This document shows positions 16,883-26,021 of a stretch of DNA of 64,000 bases, piece by piece. Origin of the DNA: Rugamonas sp. A1-17 (GTDB taxonomy: Bacteria > Pseudomonadota > Gammaproteobacteria > Burkholderiales > Burkholderiaceae_D); contig JAJLPB010000005.1 in NCBI GenBank assembly GCA_025548565.1, positions 1 to 64,000 of the forward strand. The letters run 5' to 3'. Below the pieces are notes generated by a model that saw only the letters and a program-made list of their open reading frames with translations, ran no database searches and was not told the origin of the DNA. Position numbers and translations under genes: made by a program. How positions within the stretch are numbered: the stretch's first letter is position 1; each line of letters starts with the position of its first letter.

Positions 16883-18115
16883 ATGTCGATGAAGTCCCAC
16901 CGTATTGCGTTGCTGTTCAACGCTAATAAAATTTTTGACCGAGAGGTTATTTCCGGCGTGGCCGCTCACCTGAGCAGCACCCGCGCCTCCTGGGATCTGT
17001 TCCTGGAAGAAGACTTCCGCCTGCGCCTGCCCGGCATCGAGCACTGGCAGGGCGACGGCATCATCGCCGATTTCGACGATCCCGCCGTGGCCGCCGCGCT
17101 CAGCCGCAGCCGCATCCCGGTGGTGGCGGTGGGCGGTTCCTACGCCGACGAGAGCAATTACCCCGAATCGATTCCCTACGTCGCCACCGACAATTTCAAG
17201 CTGATCAAGCTGGCCCACGACCACCTGATCGAGGCCGGCCTGCGCAATTTCGCGATGTTCAGCCTGCCGGAGGCGCAGGAAAACCGCTGGGCGCAGGAAC
17301 GCGAGACCGCCTTCCGCACGCTGATGCACAAGGACAAGATGGAGCCGCACATCTACCGCGGCCTGGGCACCAGCGCGCCGTCGTGGGACGAGGCGGTGGA
17401 GCAGCAGATCAAGTGGCTGCACGGGCTGCCCAAGCCGGTCGGCATCATCGCCGTCACCGACGCCCGCGCGCGCCAGCTGCTGCAGGCCTGCATCATGGCC
17501 GGCATCGAGGTGCCGGAGCAGGTGGCGCTGATCGGCATCGACAACGATCCGCTGGCGCGCATGCTGACCCGTATTCCGCTCAGCTCCGTGATGCAGGGCG
17601 CGCAGGAGATGGGCCGCACCGCCGCCCACCTGCTGGACCAGATGCTGCACGGCGTGCGCCTGGGCGGCACGCGCATCCTGGTGCCGCCGGTCGGCATCAA
17701 CGTGCTGACCTCGACCCGCCACGAGGCGCCCAAGCATCCGCACGTGATGCGGGCGCGCCATTTCATCCGCCAGTACGCCTGCCAGGGCATCAAGACGCAC
17801 CAGGTGGCCGAGTATGTCGGCATCTCGCGCTCGTCGCTGGAATCCTACTTCCGCCAGGAGCTCGATTGCAGCGTGCATGACGTGATCCTGCGCTTCAAGC
17901 TGGACGCCGCCACCGAGATCCTCGCGCGCGGGGAGCGCAGCATCGCCGACGTGGCGCTCAGCTGCGGCTTCACGTCGGTGCAGTATATGCACGCGGTGTT
18001 CAAGCGGGAGCTGGGCTGCACGCCGCGCGCCTACCAGGACCGCGCCATGCAGGGGCGCGCCGGCGAAACGGATGGCGAAGCCGCCGCCGTGGCCGATTTG
18101 CGCAGCGTGGCCTGA
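16883..18115 (+). CDS. xylR: XylR-like regulator (LacI-type sensor with AraC-type DNA-binding domain)
   Basis: A 410-residue regulator with the domain order of Escherichia coli XylR. A periplasmic-binding-protein-like sugar sensor (residues about 5-275, IALLFNANKIFDREVISGV) is followed by a C-terminal AraC pair of helix-turn-helices (about 290-390, THQVAEYVGISRSSLESYFRQEL and SIADVALSCGFTSVQYMHAVFKRELG). It probably binds D-xylose or a xylosyl compound and activates the surrounding operons. The ATG at 16883 is chosen because homology begins there and GAGG precedes it; upstream in-frame starts from 16799 have no support. It lies between copies A and B of the shared promoter element. Its own promoter is unclear. 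Confidence 0.88.
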   Translation: MSMKSHRIALLFNANKIFDREVISGVAAHLSSTRASWDLFLEEDFRLRLPGIEHWQGDGIIADFDDPAVAAALSRSRIPVVAVGGSYADESNYPESIPYVATDNFKLIKLAHDHLIEAGLRNFAMFSLPEAQENRWAQERETAFRTLMHKDKMEPHIYRGLGTSAPSWDEAVEQQIKWLHGLPKPVGIIAVTDARARQLLQACIMAGIEVPEQVALIGIDNDPLARMLTRIPLSSVMQGAQEMGRTAAHLLDQMLHGVRLGGTRILVPPVGINVLTSTRHEAPKHPHVMRARHFIRQYACQGIKTHQVAEYVGISRSSLESYFRQELDCSVHDVILRFKLDAATEILARGERSIADVALSCGFTSVQYMHAVFKRELGCTPRAYQDRAMQGRAGETDGEAAAVADLRSVA

Positions 18116-18145
18116 GCGCGGGCGAGGCGTAAAACATGACCGGGA

Positions 18146-18190
18146 TTGGTGAGTTTCATAATTGCCGTCATGGGTGAATCGGGTCAAAAT
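18146..18190 (+). promoter_or_regulatory. Shared operator-promoter, copy B
   Basis: TTGGTGAGTTTCATAATTGC lies at 18146-18165 and overlaps the -35 box TTGCCG (18162-18167). CAAAAT at 18185-18190 is the -10 box, and the spacer is 17 bases. It precedes the xylose oxidation and import operon. It also shows that open-frame extensions starting at 18146 cannot be translated from this promoter. Confidence 0.75.
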
Positions 18191-18241
18191 CCTCCACGCA
18201 GTTTGCTTGCCAGCCTGGAGAGAGAGACCTTGGAAAATAAT

Positions 18242-20185
18242 ATGAATACGATGCTGCCCGACGATGTCGAACGGGCAGTCCTGGTGGGCCGTGTGTGGCG
18301 CGATGGCGTCATCAACGGACCTTGCGTGGTCGCCGTGCGCAACGGCGAGGTGTTTGACATCACCGGCCACGCGCCCACCATGTCCGATCTGCTGGAACGC
18401 GACGACGCCCTCGAAGTGGCGCGCTCCGCGCCCGGCGAGCCGCTGGGCGGCGTGCGGCAGCTGATGGCCCACGCGCTCGATGCCAAGGCCGCCGTCGGCG
18501 CGCCGCGCCTGCTGGCGCCATGCGACCTGCAGGCGATCAAGGCCTGCGGCGTGACCTTCGCCGTCAGCCTGCTGGAACGCGTGATCGAAGAACAGGCGGG
18601 CGGCGACGCCTCCCGCGCCAGCGCGCTGCGCTCGGAAATCCAGTCCATCATCGGCTCCGACCTGTCGGCCATCCGTCCCGGCTCGCCGGAAGCGGCGCGG
18701 CTGAAGGCGGACCTGATCGAGCGTGGCCTGTGGTCGCCCTACATGGAAGTGGGCATCGGCCCGGACGCCGAGGTGTTCTCCAAGTCGCAACCCATGTCGG
18801 CGGTGGGGCAGGGCGCGGACGTCGGCCTGCATCCCGATTCGAAATGGAACAACCCGGAGCCGGAGATCGTCCTGGCGGTCAACAGCCAGGCGCGCGTGCT
18901 GGGCGCCACGCTGGGCAACGACGTCAACCTGCGCGACATCGAAGGCCGCAGCGCCCTCCTGCTGGGCAAGGCCAAGGACAACAACGGCTCGTGCGCCATC
19001 GGCCCGTTCATCCGCCTGTTCGACGAACACTTCACCATCGACACCATCCGCAACGCGGAAGTGAGCATGCTGATCGAAGGCGAGGACGACAACTTCCACC
19101 TGGCCGGCGCCAGCCGCATGCGCGAGATCAGCCGCGATCCGCTGGACCTGGTGAGCCAGGTCTGCGGCCGCCATCACCAATACCCGGACGGCTTCATGCT
19201 CTTCCTCGGCACGATGTTCTCGCCGATCAAAGACCGCGACAGCGCCGGCGGCGGTTTCACCCACCACCTGGGCGACCGTGTCAGCATCTCGACGCCATCG
19301 CTGGGCAAGCTGGTGAACCATGTGCAGCGCAGCGACGCCATCGCGCCGTGGACCTTCGGCGTGCGCGCCCTGCTGGGCCGCGCTCGCGGCGCCAGCCCGG
19401 TGCGCGCGGCGCCGACGGTGCAGACCAGGATGCAGCATGCCACCTATCCTAGCCTGGCCGGCCGGCGCGTGGTGGTCACGGGCGGGGGCAGCGGCATCGG
19501 CGCGGGCATGGTGGAGGCGTTCGCGCAGCAGGGCGCGCAGGTGCACTTCCTCGACGTGGCCGAAGCGGATTCGCTGGCGCTGCAAAGCCGCCTCGCCGCG
19601 CTGGCGACGCCGCCGGTGTTCATGCGCTGCGACCTGACCGATCTCGAAGCGCTGGACGCGGCTTTCAAGAGCATCGGCGAAGTCGATATCCTGATCAACA
19701 ACGCCGCCAACGACGACCGCCACAAGCTGGCCGACGTCACGCCCGAATACTGGGAGCAGCGCATGGCCGTCAACCTGCGCCACCAGTACTTCTGCGCCCA
19801 GGCGGTGTCCGAGGGCATGCGGCAGCGCGGCGGTGGCGTGATCCTGAATTTCGGTTCGATCTCGTGGCACCTGGCGTTGCCTGAACTGACACTGTACATG
19901 ACGGCGAAAGCCGCCATCGAGGGCATGACGCGCGGCCTGGCGCGCGACCTTGGTCCGCACAACGTCCGCGTCAACTGCATCATCCCCGGCGCGGTACGCA
20001 CGCCGCGCCAGGAAGCCCTGTGGCATACGCCGGAAGAGGAAGCGCGCATCCTGGCCGGCCAGTGCCTGCCGCAACGCGTGCAGGTGGACGACGTGGCCGC
20101 GCTGGCGCTGTTCCTGGCGTCGGACAACGCCGGCCGCTGCACCGGGCGCGATTACTTCGTCGATGCGGGATGGTACGGCGCATGA
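18242..20185 (+). CDS. Fused 2-keto-3-deoxy-D-xylonate dehydratase and short-chain dehydrogenase
   Basis: A 647-residue bifunctional protein. Residues 1 to about 395 belong to the fumarylacetoacetate hydrolase fold and resemble XylX. They include the metal-site region NPEPEIVL, GNDVNLRD and GKAKDNNGSCAIGP. From about 402 a classical SDR follows, with the NAD-binding motif VTGGGSGIG, NNAAND, a serine in GSIS and YMTAK as the YxxxK pair. It fits D-xylose 1-dehydrogenase (XylB). In Caulobacter these are separate genes, xylX and xylB. The start is the ATG at 18242 or the TTG at 18230, both after GGAGAGAGAG. The stop overlaps the xylD start (ATGA). Confidence 0.85.
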   Translation: MNTMLPDDVERAVLVGRVWRDGVINGPCVVAVRNGEVFDITGHAPTMSDLLERDDALEVARSAPGEPLGGVRQLMAHALDAKAAVGAPRLLAPCDLQAIKACGVTFAVSLLERVIEEQAGGDASRASALRSEIQSIIGSDLSAIRPGSPEAARLKADLIERGLWSPYMEVGIGPDAEVFSKSQPMSAVGQGADVGLHPDSKWNNPEPEIVLAVNSQARVLGATLGNDVNLRDIEGRSALLLGKAKDNNGSCAIGPFIRLFDEHFTIDTIRNAEVSMLIEGEDDNFHLAGASRMREISRDPLDLVSQVCGRHHQYPDGFMLFLGTMFSPIKDRDSAGGGFTHHLGDRVSISTPSLGKLVNHVQRSDAIAPWTFGVRALLGRARGASPVRAAPTVQTRMQHATYPSLAGRRVVVTGGGSGIGAGMVEAFAQQGAQVHFLDVAEADSLALQSRLAALATPPVFMRCDLTDLEALDAAFKSIGEVDILINNAANDDRHKLADVTPEYWEQRMAVNLRHQYFCAQAVSEGMRQRGGGVILNFGSISWHLALPELTLYMTAKAAIEGMTRGLARDLGPHNVRVNCIIPGAVRTPRQEALWHTPEEEARILAGQCLPQRVQVDDVAALALFLASDNAGRCTGRDYFVDAGWYGA

Positions 20186-21954
20186 GTACCCAACGCCGCT
20201 TCCGCTCGCAGGACTGGTTCGACAATCCGGACCACATCGACATGACCGCGCTGTACCTCGAGCGCTTCATGAACTACGGGATCACGCCGGAGGAGCTGCG
20301 CTCCGGGCGTCCCATCATCGGCATCGCGCAGAGCGGCAGCGATATCAGCCCCTGCAACCGCATCCACCTGGAGCTGGCGCAGCGCGTGCGCGACGGCATC
20401 CGCGACGCGGGCGGCATCGCGATGGAATTCCCGCTGCATCCGATCTTCGAGAACTGCCGCCGTCCGACCGCCGCCATCGACCGCAACCTGGCCTATCTGG
20501 GCCTGGTGGAGATCCTGCACGGCTATCCTATCGATGCGGTGGTGCTGACCACCGGCTGCGACAAGACCACGCCGTCGCAGCTGATGGCCGCGGCGACGGT
20601 CGACATTCCCGCCATCGTGCTGTCCGGCGGGCCGATGCTGGACGGCTGGTTCGAGGGTGAACTGGCGGGTTCCGGCGCGGCGATCTGGAAGGGCCGCCGC
20701 CAACTGGCCGCCGGCGAGATCGACAACGAAAAATTCCTGCAGATCGCCGCCGCCTCGGCGCCGTCGGCGGGACACTGCAACACCATGGGCACCGCCTCCA
20801 CCATGAACGCGATGGCCGAGGCGCTGGGCATGTCGCTGACCGGCTGCTCGGCGATTCCCGCGCCGTACCGCGAGCGCGGCCAGATGGCGTATGAAACCGG
20901 CAAGCGCATCGTCGAGATGGCGCGGCTGGACATCAAGCCTTCCAGCATCCTGAGTCGCGAAGCTTTCCTGGACGCGATCGTCGTCAACGCGGCGATCGGC
21001 GGTTCCACCAACGCGCAGCAGCACATCATGGCGATGGCGCGCCACGCCGGCGTCGAGCTGCATTCCAGCGACTGGATGGAATACGGCCACGCGGTGCCGC
21101 TGCTGCTGAACATGCAGCCGGCCGGTAAATTCCTCGGCGAGCGCTTCCACCGCGCCGGCGGCGTGCCGGCCATCATGTGGGAGCTGGAGCAGAAGGGCAT
21201 GCTGCGCTCGGACCGTCCAACCGTCACCGGCCGCACCATGCGCGACAACCTGGCCGGCCGCGAGACGCATGACCGCGAGGTGATCTATCCGTTCGACCAG
21301 CCGCTGAAGAAGGACGCCGGTTTCTTCGTCCTGAAGGGTAACCTGTTCGACTTCGCCATCATGAAAACCAGCGTGATCTCGGACGCCTTCCGCGCCCGCT
21401 ATCTGAGCACGCCGGGCAGCGAGAACATTTTCGAATGCCGCGCCATCGTGTTCGACGGCTCCGGCGACTACCACGCCCGCATCAACGATCCGTCGCTGAA
21501 CATCGACGAGGACTGCATGCTGGTGATACGCGGCGCAGGCCCGGTGGGCTGGCCCGGTTCGGCCGAGGTGGTGAACATGCAGCCGCCCGATGCGCTGGTC
21601 AAGCGCGGCATCAACGCGCTGCCGACGCTGGGCGATGGCCGCCAGTCCGGCACCTCGGACAGCCCGTCGATACTGAACGCGTCGCCGGAAAGCGCGGTTG
21701 GCGGCGGCCTTGCGTGGCTGCGCACGGGCGACCGTATCCGCGTGGACCTGAACGCCGGCCGTTGCGATGTGCAGGTGGGCGAGGCGGAGTGGGAGGAGCG
21801 CAAGAAGGACGGCCTTCCGCCCATCCCCGCCAGCCAGACGCCGTGGCAGGAGATTTACCGCAGCACCGTTGGGCAGATGGAAAACGGCGCCTGCATGGAA
21901 CTGGCTGTACCATACCGGGGAGTGGTTAACAACCAGGCACGTCACAATCACTAG
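20182..21954 (+). CDS. xylD: D-xylonate dehydratase (IlvD/Edd family)
   Basis: A 590-residue Fe-S dehydratase that would convert D-xylonate to 2-keto-3-deoxy-D-xylonate. Cysteine motifs of the family are visible: SPCN near residue 55, TTGCDKTTPSQ near 125 and GHCNTMGTAST near 195. The C-terminal swivel domain has GQSGTSDSPSILN-type sequence. The length equals that of characterised sugar-acid dehydratases. It overlaps the preceding fusion gene by 4 bases, so translation is coupled. Together with that gene it makes three consecutive steps of the Weimberg route. 2-Oxoglutarate semialdehyde dehydrogenase and a dedicated lactonase are not in the window. Confidence 0.9.
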   Translation: MSTQRRFRSQDWFDNPDHIDMTALYLERFMNYGITPEELRSGRPIIGIAQSGSDISPCNRIHLELAQRVRDGIRDAGGIAMEFPLHPIFENCRRPTAAIDRNLAYLGLVEILHGYPIDAVVLTTGCDKTTPSQLMAAATVDIPAIVLSGGPMLDGWFEGELAGSGAAIWKGRRQLAAGEIDNEKFLQIAAASAPSAGHCNTMGTASTMNAMAEALGMSLTGCSAIPAPYRERGQMAYETGKRIVEMARLDIKPSSILSREAFLDAIVVNAAIGGSTNAQQHIMAMARHAGVELHSSDWMEYGHAVPLLLNMQPAGKFLGERFHRAGGVPAIMWELEQKGMLRSDRPTVTGRTMRDNLAGRETHDREVIYPFDQPLKKDAGFFVLKGNLFDFAIMKTSVISDAFRARYLSTPGSENIFECRAIVFDGSGDYHARINDPSLNIDEDCMLVIRGAGPVGWPGSAEVVNMQPPDALVKRGINALPTLGDGRQSGTSDSPSILNASPESAVGGGLAWLRTGDRIRVDLNAGRCDVQVGEAEWEERKKDGLPPIPASQTPWQEIYRSTVGQMENGACMELAVPYRGVVNNQARHNH

Positions 21955-21993
21955 TCAACCGGGCATCGACCCGTGCGATAACAGGAGACGACA

Positions 21994-22998
21994 ATGAAGA
22001 AATTACTGAGCGCCGCGGCAGTCGCCGTCATGTTGGTGTGCGCCGGCGGGAACGCCATGGCGGACGCCAAGAATCCGAAGATCGGCTTTTCGATCGACGA
22101 TCTGCGGTTGGAACGCTGGGCGCGCGACAGGGATTACTTCGTTGCGGCGGCCGAGCAGCAGGGCGCCAAGGTCTTCGTGCAGTCGGCCGACGCCAGCGAG
22201 CAGCGGCAGATCGCACAGATCGAGAACCTGATTTCGCGCGGCGTCGACGTGCTGGTGATCGTCCCGTATAACGCCACGGTGCTCAACAACGCCGTGCGCG
22301 AGGCCAAGAAGGCCAAGATCAAGGTGGTCTCCTACGACCGCCTGATCCTCAACGCCGATATCGACGCCTACATCTCCTTCGATAACAAAATGGTCGGCGA
22401 GATGCAGGCGCAGGGTGTGGTGGCGGTCAAGCCGAAGGGGAATTACTACCTGCTGGGCGGCGCGCCGACCGACAACAACGCCAAGATGCTGCGCGAAGGC
22501 CAGCTGAAGGTGCTGCAGCCGCTGATCGACAAGGGCGATATCAAGGTGGTGGGCAAGCAGTGGGTCAAGGACTGGAATCCGGCGGAGGCCATGTCCATCG
22601 TCGAGAATGCGCTGACCGCCAACGCCAACAAGCTCGATGCGGTGGTCGCGTCGAACGACGCCACCGCCGGCGGCGCGATCCAGGCGCTGGCTTCGCAAAA
22701 GCTCGATGGCAAGGTTGCCGTGTCCGGGCAGGATGCGGACCTGGCGGCGGTGCGCCGTGTGATCGCCGGCTCGCAGACCATGACGGTCTACAAGCCGCTG
22801 AAGGTGATCGCCACCGAGGCGGCCAAGCTGTCGATCCAGCTGGTGCGCAATGAGAAGCCGGCCTTCAACGCCGAGTACCAGAACGGCTTCAAGCAGGTCA
22901 GCACGCTGCTGCTCAAACCGACCATGCTGACCAAGGCGAATATCGACCTTGTGGTGACGGACGGCTTCTATACCAAGGCTCAATTGGCTGCCAAGTAA
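21994..22998 (+). CDS. xylF: D-xylose ABC transporter, substrate-binding protein
   Basis: A 334-residue periplasmic sugar-binding protein with a signal peptide ending in GGNAMADA. The mature start [19 protein letters not shown] and [21 protein letters not shown] are characteristic of XylF. It would deliver xylose released in the periplasm to XylGH. AGGAG stands 6-7 bases before the ATG. It follows xylD by 39 bases with no visible terminator, so it should be in the same transcript as the catabolic genes. Confidence 0.93.
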   Translation: MKKLLSAAAVAVMLVCAGGNAMADAKNPKIGFSIDDLRLERWARDRDYFVAAAEQQGAKVFVQSADASEQRQIAQIENLISRGVDVLVIVPYNATVLNNAVREAKKAKIKVVSYDRLILNADIDAYISFDNKMVGEMQAQGVVAVKPKGNYYLLGGAPTDNNAKMLREGQLKVLQPLIDKGDIKVVGKQWVKDWNPAEAMSIVENALTANANKLDAVVASNDATAGGAIQALASQKLDGKVAVSGQDADLAAVRRVIAGSQTMTVYKPLKVIATEAAKLSIQLVRNEKPAFNAEYQNGFKQVSTLLLKPTMLTKANIDLVVTDGFYTKAQLAAK

Positions 22999-23012
22999 GC
23001 GGCGGATACTGC

Positions 23013-24536
23013 ATGTCCGCCTATCTGCTGGAAATGAAGGGCATCGTCAAGAAGTTTGGCGGTGTGCCCGCGCTCGACGGCATCGACCTGCAGGTCAGGC
23101 CCGGCGAGTGCATCGGCTTGTGCGGCGAGAACGGCGCCGGCAAATCCACTTTGATGAAAGTGCTGTCCGCCGTCTACCCGCACGGTACCTGGGACGGCGA
23201 GATCCTGATGGACGGCCAGCCGCTGCGCGCGCAGTCGATACGCGAGAGCGAGGCGGCCGGCATCGTCATCATCCACCAGGAGCTGATGCTGGTGCCGGAA
23301 CTGACGGTGACCGAAAATCTCTTCCTCGGCAACGAGATCACGCTGCCCGGTGGCCGCATGGATTATCCGGCCATGAACCGGCGCGCCGAGACGCTGCTCA
23401 AGGAACTGAAGCTCAACGACGTCAACGTGGTGCTGCCGGTGATGAACTACGGCGGCGGCCATCAGCAGCTGATCGAAATCGCCAAGGCGCTGAACAAGAA
23501 CGCGCGGCTGCTGATCCTGGACGAGCCGTCGTCGTCGCTGACGGCGTCGGAAATCGAGGTGCTGCTTGAGATCATACGCGGCCTGAAAGCCAAGGGCGTG
23601 GCCTGCGTCTACATCTCGCACAAGCTCGACGAGGTGGAGGCGATCTGCGACACCATCGTCGTCATCCGCGACGGCAAGCATATCGCCACCACGCCGATGC
23701 GGCAGATGGATGTGCGCCAGATCATTTCGCAGATGGTGGGGCGCGAGATGAACCAGCTGTACCCCAAGCTGGAACGCACCCAGGGCGAGGTGATTTTCGA
23801 AGCCCGCAACGTGGTGTGCTACGACACCGAAAAGCCGGACCGCAGGAAGGTGGACAACGTTTCCTTCACGCTGCGGCGGGGCGAGATCCTCGGCATCGCG
23901 GGGCTGGTGGGCGCGGGCCGCACGGAGCTGGTGTCGGCGCTGTTCGGCGCCTACAACGGCCGCAGCGAGGCCGAGGTGTGGCTCAATGGCGAGAAGATCG
24001 ATACCCGCACGCCGATCAAGGCGATCCGCGCGGGACTGGCGCTGGTGCCGGAGGACCGCAAGCAGCACGGCATCATCCGCGACCTGGACGTGGGCCAGAA
24101 CATCACGTTGTCCGTGCTGGGGCGCTACGCGCGCTTCACCCGCATCGACCGCGAGGCCGAGTTGAAGACCGTCAGCGAGGAGATCGCGCGCCTGGGCCTG
24201 AAGACGGCCAGCCCCTTCCTGCCGATTACCTCGCTCTCCGGCGGCAACCAGCAGAAGGCGGTGCTGTCCAAGATGTTGCTGACGCGGCCCAAGGTGCTGA
24301 TCCTCGACGAACCCACGCGCGGCGTGGACGTCGGCGCCAAGTACGAGATCTACAAGCTGATGCTGGAACTGGCCAGCCAGGGCGTGTCCATCATCATGGT
24401 GTCGTCGGAACTGGCCGAGGTGCTGGGCGTATCCGACCGCGTGCTGGTGATGGGCGAAGGCCAGCTGCGCGGAGACTTCATCAACCGGGACCTGACCCAG
24501 GAAATGCTGCTGTCGGCGGCGCTCGATCATTCATAG
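23013..24536 (+). CDS. xylG: D-xylose ABC transporter, ATP-binding protein
   Basis: A 507-residue duplicated ABC ATPase typical of sugar importers. The first cassette has GENGAGKST (about residue 38) and [10 protein letters not shown]. The second has [24 protein letters not shown] and [13 protein letters not shown]. The first cassette's signature region is divergent ([16 protein letters not shown]), as is common in this family. It energises xylose uptake with XylH and starts 14 bases after xylF. Confidence 0.93.
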   Translation: MSAYLLEMKGIVKKFGGVPALDGIDLQVRPGECIGLCGENGAGKSTLMKVLSAVYPHGTWDGEILMDGQPLRAQSIRESEAAGIVIIHQELMLVPELTVTENLFLGNEITLPGGRMDYPAMNRRAETLLKELKLNDVNVVLPVMNYGGGHQQLIEIAKALNKNARLLILDEPSSSLTASEIEVLLEIIRGLKAKGVACVYISHKLDEVEAICDTIVVIRDGKHIATTPMRQMDVRQIISQMVGREMNQLYPKLERTQGEVIFEARNVVCYDTEKPDRRKVDNVSFTLRRGEILGIAGLVGAGRTELVSALFGAYNGRSEAEVWLNGEKIDTRTPIKAIRAGLALVPEDRKQHGIIRDLDVGQNITLSVLGRYARFTRIDREAELKTVSEEIARLGLKTASPFLPITSLSGGNQQKAVLSKMLLTRPKVLILDEPTRGVDVGAKYEIYKLMLELASQGVSIIMVSSELAEVLGVSDRVLVMGEGQLRGDFINRDLTQEMLLSAALDHS

Positions 24537-24553
24537 CGAGTTTTGTAAAACCT

Positions 24554-25696
24554 ATGCAAACCACCAAACTCAAACAGCTCTTCACCCAATACAAAATCCT
24601 CGCGCTGCTGATCGCCATCGCCATCATCTGGAGCTTCTTCAGCTGGAAGACGGAGGGCGGCTTCATCTCGGCGCGCAACCTGTCCAACCTGATGCGGCAG
24701 ATGTCGGTGACCGGCGTGGTGGCCTGCGGCATGGCCTTCGTCATCATCTCCGGCGAGATCGACCTGTCGGTCGGCTCGCTGCTTGGCCTGTTGGGCGGCG
24801 TGGCCGCGGTGCTGGATGTGAACCGCCACATGCCGCTGCCTGTGACGGTGGCTGCGGTGCTGGCCTGCGGGCTGGCGCTTGGCCTGGTCAACGGCTACCT
24901 GACGGCCTACAAGGGCATTCCGTCCTTCATTGTGGGCCTGGGCGGCATGCTGGCGTATCGCGGCATCGTGCTGGGCGTGACGGACGGCGTGACGGTGGCT
25001 CCCGTGTCGGAGGCGCTGGTGCAGGTGGGGCAGGGCTACCTGTCGCCGGAGCTGGGCGTCGCACTGGGCGTGGCGCTGTTCGCGCTGGCCGCCGTGCTGA
25101 CCTGGCGCCAGCGCCTGAACCTGGGACGCCACGGCCTGCCGGTGCCGCCCATGTGGCGCGATGGCGTGCGCCTGGCCGCCATCGGCGCGGTGCTGTTTGC
25201 CTTCGTGCGAACCCTGAACAGCTACGAGGGCATACCGCTGCCGGTGCTGCTGTTGCTGGTGCTGCTGGGCGCCTTCAGCTACGTCGCCACGCAGACCGTG
25301 TTTGGCCGCCGCATCTACGCGGTGGGCAGCAATATGGAGGCGACCCGCCTGTCCGGCGTGAACGTGCAGGCGGTGAAGCTGTGGATCTTCGGGATCATGG
25401 GCCTGATGTGCGCCCTGGCGGGCCTGGTCAACACGGCGCGGCTGGCGGCTGGTTCGCCGTCGGCCGGCACGTCCGGCGAGCTCGATGCCATCGCGGCCTG
25501 CTTCATCGGCGGTACGTCGATGCGCGGCGGTTCCGGCACGGTCTACGGCGCCTTGATCGGCGCGCTGGTGATGGCCAGCCTGGATAACGGCATGTCCATG
25601 TTGGACGTGGACACCTACTGGCAGATGATCGTCAAGGGCTGCATCCTGACGCTGGCCGTGTGGGTCGACGTGGCGACGCGCTCAAGCCGCCGTTGA
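24554..25696 (+). CDS. xylH: D-xylose ABC transporter, permease
   Basis: A 380-residue inner-membrane permease of the ribose/xylose type with about ten hydrophobic segments. The family signatures ISGEIDLSVGSLLGL, GIPSFIVGLGGMLAYRG and AVGSNMEATRLSGVNV are present. The ATG at 24554, 17 bases after xylG, is used; the longer open frame upstream is a shadow inside xylG. It closes the operon; a GC-rich hairpin follows the stop codon. Confidence 0.92.
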   Translation: MQTTKLKQLFTQYKILALLIAIAIIWSFFSWKTEGGFISARNLSNLMRQMSVTGVVACGMAFVIISGEIDLSVGSLLGLLGGVAAVLDVNRHMPLPVTVAAVLACGLALGLVNGYLTAYKGIPSFIVGLGGMLAYRGIVLGVTDGVTVAPVSEALVQVGQGYLSPELGVALGVALFALAAVLTWRQRLNLGRHGLPVPPMWRDGVRLAAIGAVLFAFVRTLNSYEGIPLPVLLLLVLLGAFSYVATQTVFGRRIYAVGSNMEATRLSGVNVQAVKLWIFGIMGLMCALAGLVNTARLAAGSPSAGTSGELDAIAACFIGGTSMRGGSGTVYGALIGALVMASLDNGMSMLDVDTYWQMIVKGCILTLAVWVDVATRSSRR

Positions 25697-26021
25697 TGTC
25701 GCTTTTTGTGCACGGGCCGGCCGCGCCGGCCCGTGCGCTTGCTCATTATCATTCCGCGCCTTGGTGAATTTCGCAATTGCGGCATGCTGTCGTAACTTGC
25801 AAAATGGTCCTATAACATCGTACGACCTGGCACCCCGCCAGCAAGTCACCGCGATAAAAAACCAAGAGCGAGACACTATCAATGAATTTCAAAATTCTGC
25901 GCTGCCCAGCGCCTGCGGGCTCGTTCGCCTGACGATTTCCCAAACCAGCACTACAACACTAAAACACAAATAGTAAATGGCCAAAGAGCCGTGACTTATT
26001 CGCACAACCTGGAGAGTGTAA
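25697..26021. other. Intergenic region between xylH and the TonB receptor gene
   Basis: Contains a 12-bp hairpin at 25710-25736 (GCACGGGCCGGC with GCCGGCCCGTGC, loop CGC) that may end the xyl operon, although no U-run follows. Promoter copy C comes next at 25761-25805. The remainder is a long leader of about 210 bases before the receptor start at 26022. A short plus frame at 25761-25973 begins inside the operator and is not credible. Confidence 0.6.
25761..25805 (+). promoter_or_regulatory. Shared operator-promoter, copy C
   Basis: TTGGTGAATTTCGCAATTGC at 25761-25780 overlaps the -35 box TTGCGG (25777-25782). CAAAAT at 25800-25805 follows a 17-base spacer. The -10 surroundings TAACTTGCARAATG are shared with copy A. 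It precedes the TonB receptor/glycosidase operon. Confidence 0.75.

Noticed and set aside
18146..18241. N-terminal extension of the fused xylose enzyme from 18146
   Set aside because: The extension would start within the operator and -35 box; transcription must begin downstream at about 18197.
13610..20074. Long minus-strand frames (926 and 1148 codons) opposite the GH74, XylR and fusion genes
   Set aside because: Same codon-bias artefact; they span several unrelated plus-strand genes and have no ribosome binding sites or motifs.
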